Source: OLB4 sp002050165 (GTDB lineage Bacteria; Bacteroidota; Ignavibacteria; Tepidaquicellales; Tepidaquicellaceae). Taken from it: DNA of 8,164 bases. This document shows, piece by piece, positions 5,948 to 8,164 of this stretch (position 1 is the stretch's first letter; every line of letters starts with the position of its first letter). Made by a program: the position numbers and the translations under genes. The notes under the pieces are model-generated. The model made no database searches. It was not told the origin of the DNA and saw only the letters and a program-made list of their open reading frames with translations. The stretch lies in the NCBI GenBank assembly GCA_030263475.1, contig SZPC01000019.1, positions 1 through 8,164 of the forward strand, given 5' to 3'.

Positions 5948-5976
5948 TTGAACAGTTCTTAGAAAATACTTACAAT
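5948..5976 (+). promoter_or_regulatory. Sigma70-like promoter candidate for the T9SS cargo gene
   Basis: TTGAAC (5948-5953) and TACAAT (5971-5976) resemble -35 and -10 boxes and are spaced exactly 17 bases apart. The start site would be near 5983, about 45 bases before the ATG at 6029. No exact TAnnTTTG box is found between 5843 and 6028. Classical TTGACA/TATAAT boxes are not the usual housekeeping signal in Bacteroidetes, so chance is a real possibility. Confidence 0.35.
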
Positions 5977-6028
5977 CACGAAACTAATCGAAACGGGAAA
6001 ATTTAACTAACACTTTAACATTAAAGCC

Positions 6029-8164
6029 ATGAAAAAAACAATTACTCTTTTTAGCATTCTGTTTATTCTCTGTTCGGTTGATGCGTTCAGCCAACCGTGG
6101 TATTATGACTTCGGCACCGCAGTAGATTCATTTAAATCAGGTGTATCTGAATCTTTCCTGCTAACACCACCTTCCGGTACGGCGAGGGTGAGGGTAGGAA
6201 CCGGTGGTGGCAGGTTTGATTTAATGAACCCGGGTTATTTGTATTCCGGAAACGGTGGTTCTGAATTGAGAATTCAGGCGCCTACCGGTACATCTGTCAA
6301 TAAGTTCAGCATTTATGAATTTACCGGAGGTAAATCCTTCTCTATGCGATTTAGAATTGGCTTTGGTTCTCAAACCCTCGCAGGCGATTCTGCCAATAGC
6401 GGTGAATTCTACATCATTACCGGCAACGGAACTAGATTCTCGGATAATAACGGTTTTCAAGGTTCTCAAACTTTTTTGGGGTTGAAAATAATGTTTTATG
6501 ACGATTCAGTCCGGTTAGTAAATCGCGATAGCAACATCTGGTCTGACACGATAGGTCCGATTTATCAGGGGAACGATGATGTTATCCATATTTATTGCAA
6601 TAATTCGACTGCAAATGATACTTTTAATTTCTATGGCAAGCGGATAATTGAGCCCAACAAAACAATGATATTTGTTAATCATCATTACGACAATCCTATA
6701 ATACTTGATAAGGCAGAATTACCGAATGATACCAATATTAATTCGTTTATGATATATGGTGCAAGCAGTACGGGTAATGAGGCGTATTTCTTTGTGGATG
6801 ACATATATTACACTAACGAGATAGCCGATAATCCGCTGGGCACATTTTCAGCAAGCATCTTGCCGCAATTCATGACGACGGGTACAGACCGTATGATGAC
6901 CCCGTTCTTTGCGACCTTAAGCCACCTTGATGCGAGCACCACTTACCGGTACTATGTGCAAGGGGTAAATGAGCGCGACCAGGACAACGATGGTGCAGGG
7001 GGGAATATAATACCGAACCACTCAACCCAAATATTTGAAAGAAAAACCAGTGTGGATATGAGTTCGAACTATTTCGAGTTTACAACAGATGCGAGCGGGT
7101 CTTATTCCGGATGGTTTATACTTGAACAGAATAGTGATACAACGTTTGATCATAATGAAGACGTATATATGCGCATATTGCTCAATGACGGTGCGGGCGG
7201 CAGCTCAATTGACAGCAGACATACTTTGACTACACCGGTTAAAGTTCTGAATTTCGGTACGACCTCCGGTGATCCGGAACAATGTTCATTTTTCTGGGGT
7301 AATTCGGCATATTACGGCGCCGCCGGCGCGCCCGGTAATATTGTTCTTGCTTATTCAAAAGTAGATGGTAGCAACCGACCGCTATCGAGTGGAGTTATTG
7401 AAAGCGATGGCTTAAACCTAACCGCAGTAACCGATTATCTTGCAGGTTGGCGCAATAACGTTGATACTAATGATTACTATTGGGGCCTGATAATACCAAA
7501 CGACCTCGATTCAGGTGTGAGGAGGCTCGAGGAAAGGGAAGTATTCGCCCTACCTGAGGCACCCGGCGATTTTGTAAAATTTAATTACGATGAAGATGGG
7601 GTATGGAACGGAACTTTAGATACCAGAAATCCCAACGTTGGTACAGGTACAACACTCCAGTTTGAAGGTCCGCTCGATGTGGATATAACCAACTTCACGG
7701 CGGTGACCGACAGGAACAATGTAACGCTCAGCTGGCAGACTACCTGGGAGGAGAACAACGACAGGTTTGAAATATTGCGAAGGGTTCACGCTGTCGGGGA
7801 TGCCGAATGGACAAAGGTCGGTGTGGTCAAAGGCGCGGGAACGACAAACACTGTTACTTCGTATTCGTTTACCGATAAAAATCTGACTACCGGCAGGTAC
7901 GAGTATAAACTTGTGCAGTACGACCTCAACGGTAATTCGTCCGCCGACTTTGAACTTGGCAGTTACGTTGAAATCGGCGTACCGGAGAAATTCGATTTGT
8001 CGCAGAACTACCCGAACCCGTTCAACCCGTCAACGAAGATAGACTTCCAGATTCCTGTAGAAGGGATGACGAAGCTTGTAATCTTCGACCTGTCGGGCAG
8101 GGAGGTAGCAACGCTTGTAAACGAGACATTGATGCCCGGGTATTACACTTATGATTTCAACGCG
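6029..8164 (+). CDS. Secreted multi-domain protein with type IX secretion sorting domain (3' end outside window)
   Basis: The frame is open from ATG 6029 to the window end: 712 residues seen, no stop. MKKTITLFSILFILCSVDAFSQ is a signal peptide, probably cut after AFS (19-21). Residues about 24-265 are a beta-rich region (FSMRFRIGFG at 104-113, FFVDDIYYTNE at 254-264) resembling a lectin-like sandwich, not identified. Residues about 295-530 contain SYSGWFILE (358-366), VYMRILLNDGAGG (379-391) and WGLIIPNDLDSGVRRLE (485-501), a module I know only from other secreted Bacteroidetes-type proteins. Residues about 550-650 are fibronectin-III-like (VTLSWQTTWEENNDRFEILRR at 565-585). From 652 comes the type A sorting domain: QNYPNPFNPST (659-669), then VIFDLSGREVATLVN (684-698). 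T9SS exports such proteins across the outer membrane and removes the domain. Probably about 30 residues are missing. An in-frame TAA at 6008-6010 and the signal peptide fix the start. No catalytic site is seen. Confidence 0.92.
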   Translation, partial: MKKTITLFSILFILCSVDAFSQPWYYDFGTAVDSFKSGVSESFLLTPPSGTARVRVGTGGGRFDLMNPGYLYSGNGGSELRIQAPTGTSVNKFSIYEFTGGKSFSMRFRIGFGSQTLAGDSANSGEFYIITGNGTRFSDNNGFQGSQTFLGLKIMFYDDSVRLVNRDSNIWSDTIGPIYQGNDDVIHIYCNNSTANDTFNFYGKRIIEPNKTMIFVNHHYDNPIILDKAELPNDTNINSFMIYGASSTGNEAYFFVDDIYYTNEIADNPLGTFSASILPQFMTTGTDRMMTPFFATLSHLDASTTYRYYVQGVNERDQDNDGAGGNIIPNHSTQIFERKTSVDMSSNYFEFTTDASGSYSGWFILEQNSDTTFDHNEDVYMRILLNDGAGGSSIDSRHTLTTPVKVLNFGTTSGDPEQCSFFWGNSAYYGAAGAPGNIVLAYSKVDGSNRPLSSGVIESDGLNLTAVTDYLAGWRNNVDTNDYYWGLIIPNDLDSGVRRLEEREVFALPEAPGDFVKFNYDEDGVWNGTLDTRNPNVGTGTTLQFEGPLDVDITNFTAVTDRNNVTLSWQTTWEENNDRFEILRRVHAVGDAEWTKVGVVKGAGTTNTVTSYSFTDKNLTTGRYEYKLVQYDLNGNSSADFELGSYVEIGVPEKFDLSQNYPNPFNPSTKIDFQIPVEGMTKLVIFDLSGREVATLVNETLMPGYYTYDFNA
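7979..8164 (+). other. T9SS type A C-terminal sorting domain (partial)
   Basis: Residues 651-712 of the 6029 gene read VPEKFDLSQNYPNPFNPSTK, then IDFQIPV, VIFDLSGREVATLVN and PGYYTYDFNA. This is the canonical order of the sorting domain: the linker motif, a first strand, the G-R-E-V-A-T-L strand and the GYYxxxFxA turn. The final SSGVYFYRL-like strand and terminal basic strand lie beyond the window. Confidence 0.9.

Noticed and set aside
6221..6469. 82-codon minus-strand frame inside the T9SS cargo gene
   Set aside because: It is antisense to a long frame with a signal peptide and a sorting domain, and no features support it.
6386..7144. Bacteroidetes O-glycosylation sequons D-S/T-A/I/L/V/M/T in the cargo (residues 120-122, 159-161, 173-175, 370-372)
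   Set aside because: Four sites in 712 residues is about what composition alone would give, so they do not support protein glycosylation by the neighbouring enzymes.
1..8164. CRISPR array, tRNA, rRNA, toxin-antitoxin pair, transposase or defence system
   Set aside because: No regularly spaced identical repeats, cloverleaf, rRNA segment or relevant protein motif was seen on either strand by reading.

Overview
The window looks like chromosomal DNA from the Bacteroidota/Ignavibacteriota side of the FCB group. The strongest evidence is the gene running off the right end. It encodes a secreted protein whose C-terminus is a type IX secretion (T9SS) sorting domain of the QNYPNPFNPST class, which is characteristic of Ignavibacteria and relatives. 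Supporting signs are an OmpA-type barrel of the Bacteroidetes kind, a TTTG/TAnnTTTG promoter, A-rich leaders with little Shine-Dalgarno signal, and a four-helix-bundle protein relic surrounded by small repeats. No phylum-level assignment is proven from this window.

Layout from left to right. Positions 1-600 hold a palindromic cluster of decamer repeats, a four-helix-bundle (23S rRNA intervening-sequence type) gene interrupted by one in-frame TAG, and flanking A/T-rich repeats in inverted orientation. Positions 601-1173 encode a small outer-membrane beta-barrel. Positions 1174-1491 are non-coding and contain two repeat remnants, one of which abuts the next start codon. Positions 1492-2730 encode a very AT-rich polytopic membrane protein that resembles a GT-C glycosyltransferase. 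Positions 2829-4052 on the minus strand encode an O-antigen ligase/Wzy-type polymerase. A divergent intergenic region follows at 4053-4291, with a possible attenuator and a good Bacteroidetes-type promoter. Positions 4292-5842 encode a second, more GC-rich GT-C glycosyltransferase-like protein. Positions 5843-6028 hold repeats, a weak terminator and a candidate promoter. Positions 6029-8164 encode the T9SS cargo, which is open at the window end.

The three integral membrane proteins at 1492-5842 share a theme: transfer or polymerisation of lipid-linked glycans at the outer face of the inner membrane. They are not one operon, because the first two genes converge and the last two diverge. T9SS cargo is anchored in some Bacteroidetes on a lipopolysaccharide whose assembly needs a WaaL-type ligase, so the ligase and cargo could be functionally linked, but that is inference from adjacency. 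I saw no clear evidence of a new defence, CRISPR or mobile system. The most unusual items are the interrupted four-helix-bundle cassette, the unclassified modules of the T9SS cargo, and the stem-loop/T-run in the ligase leader.
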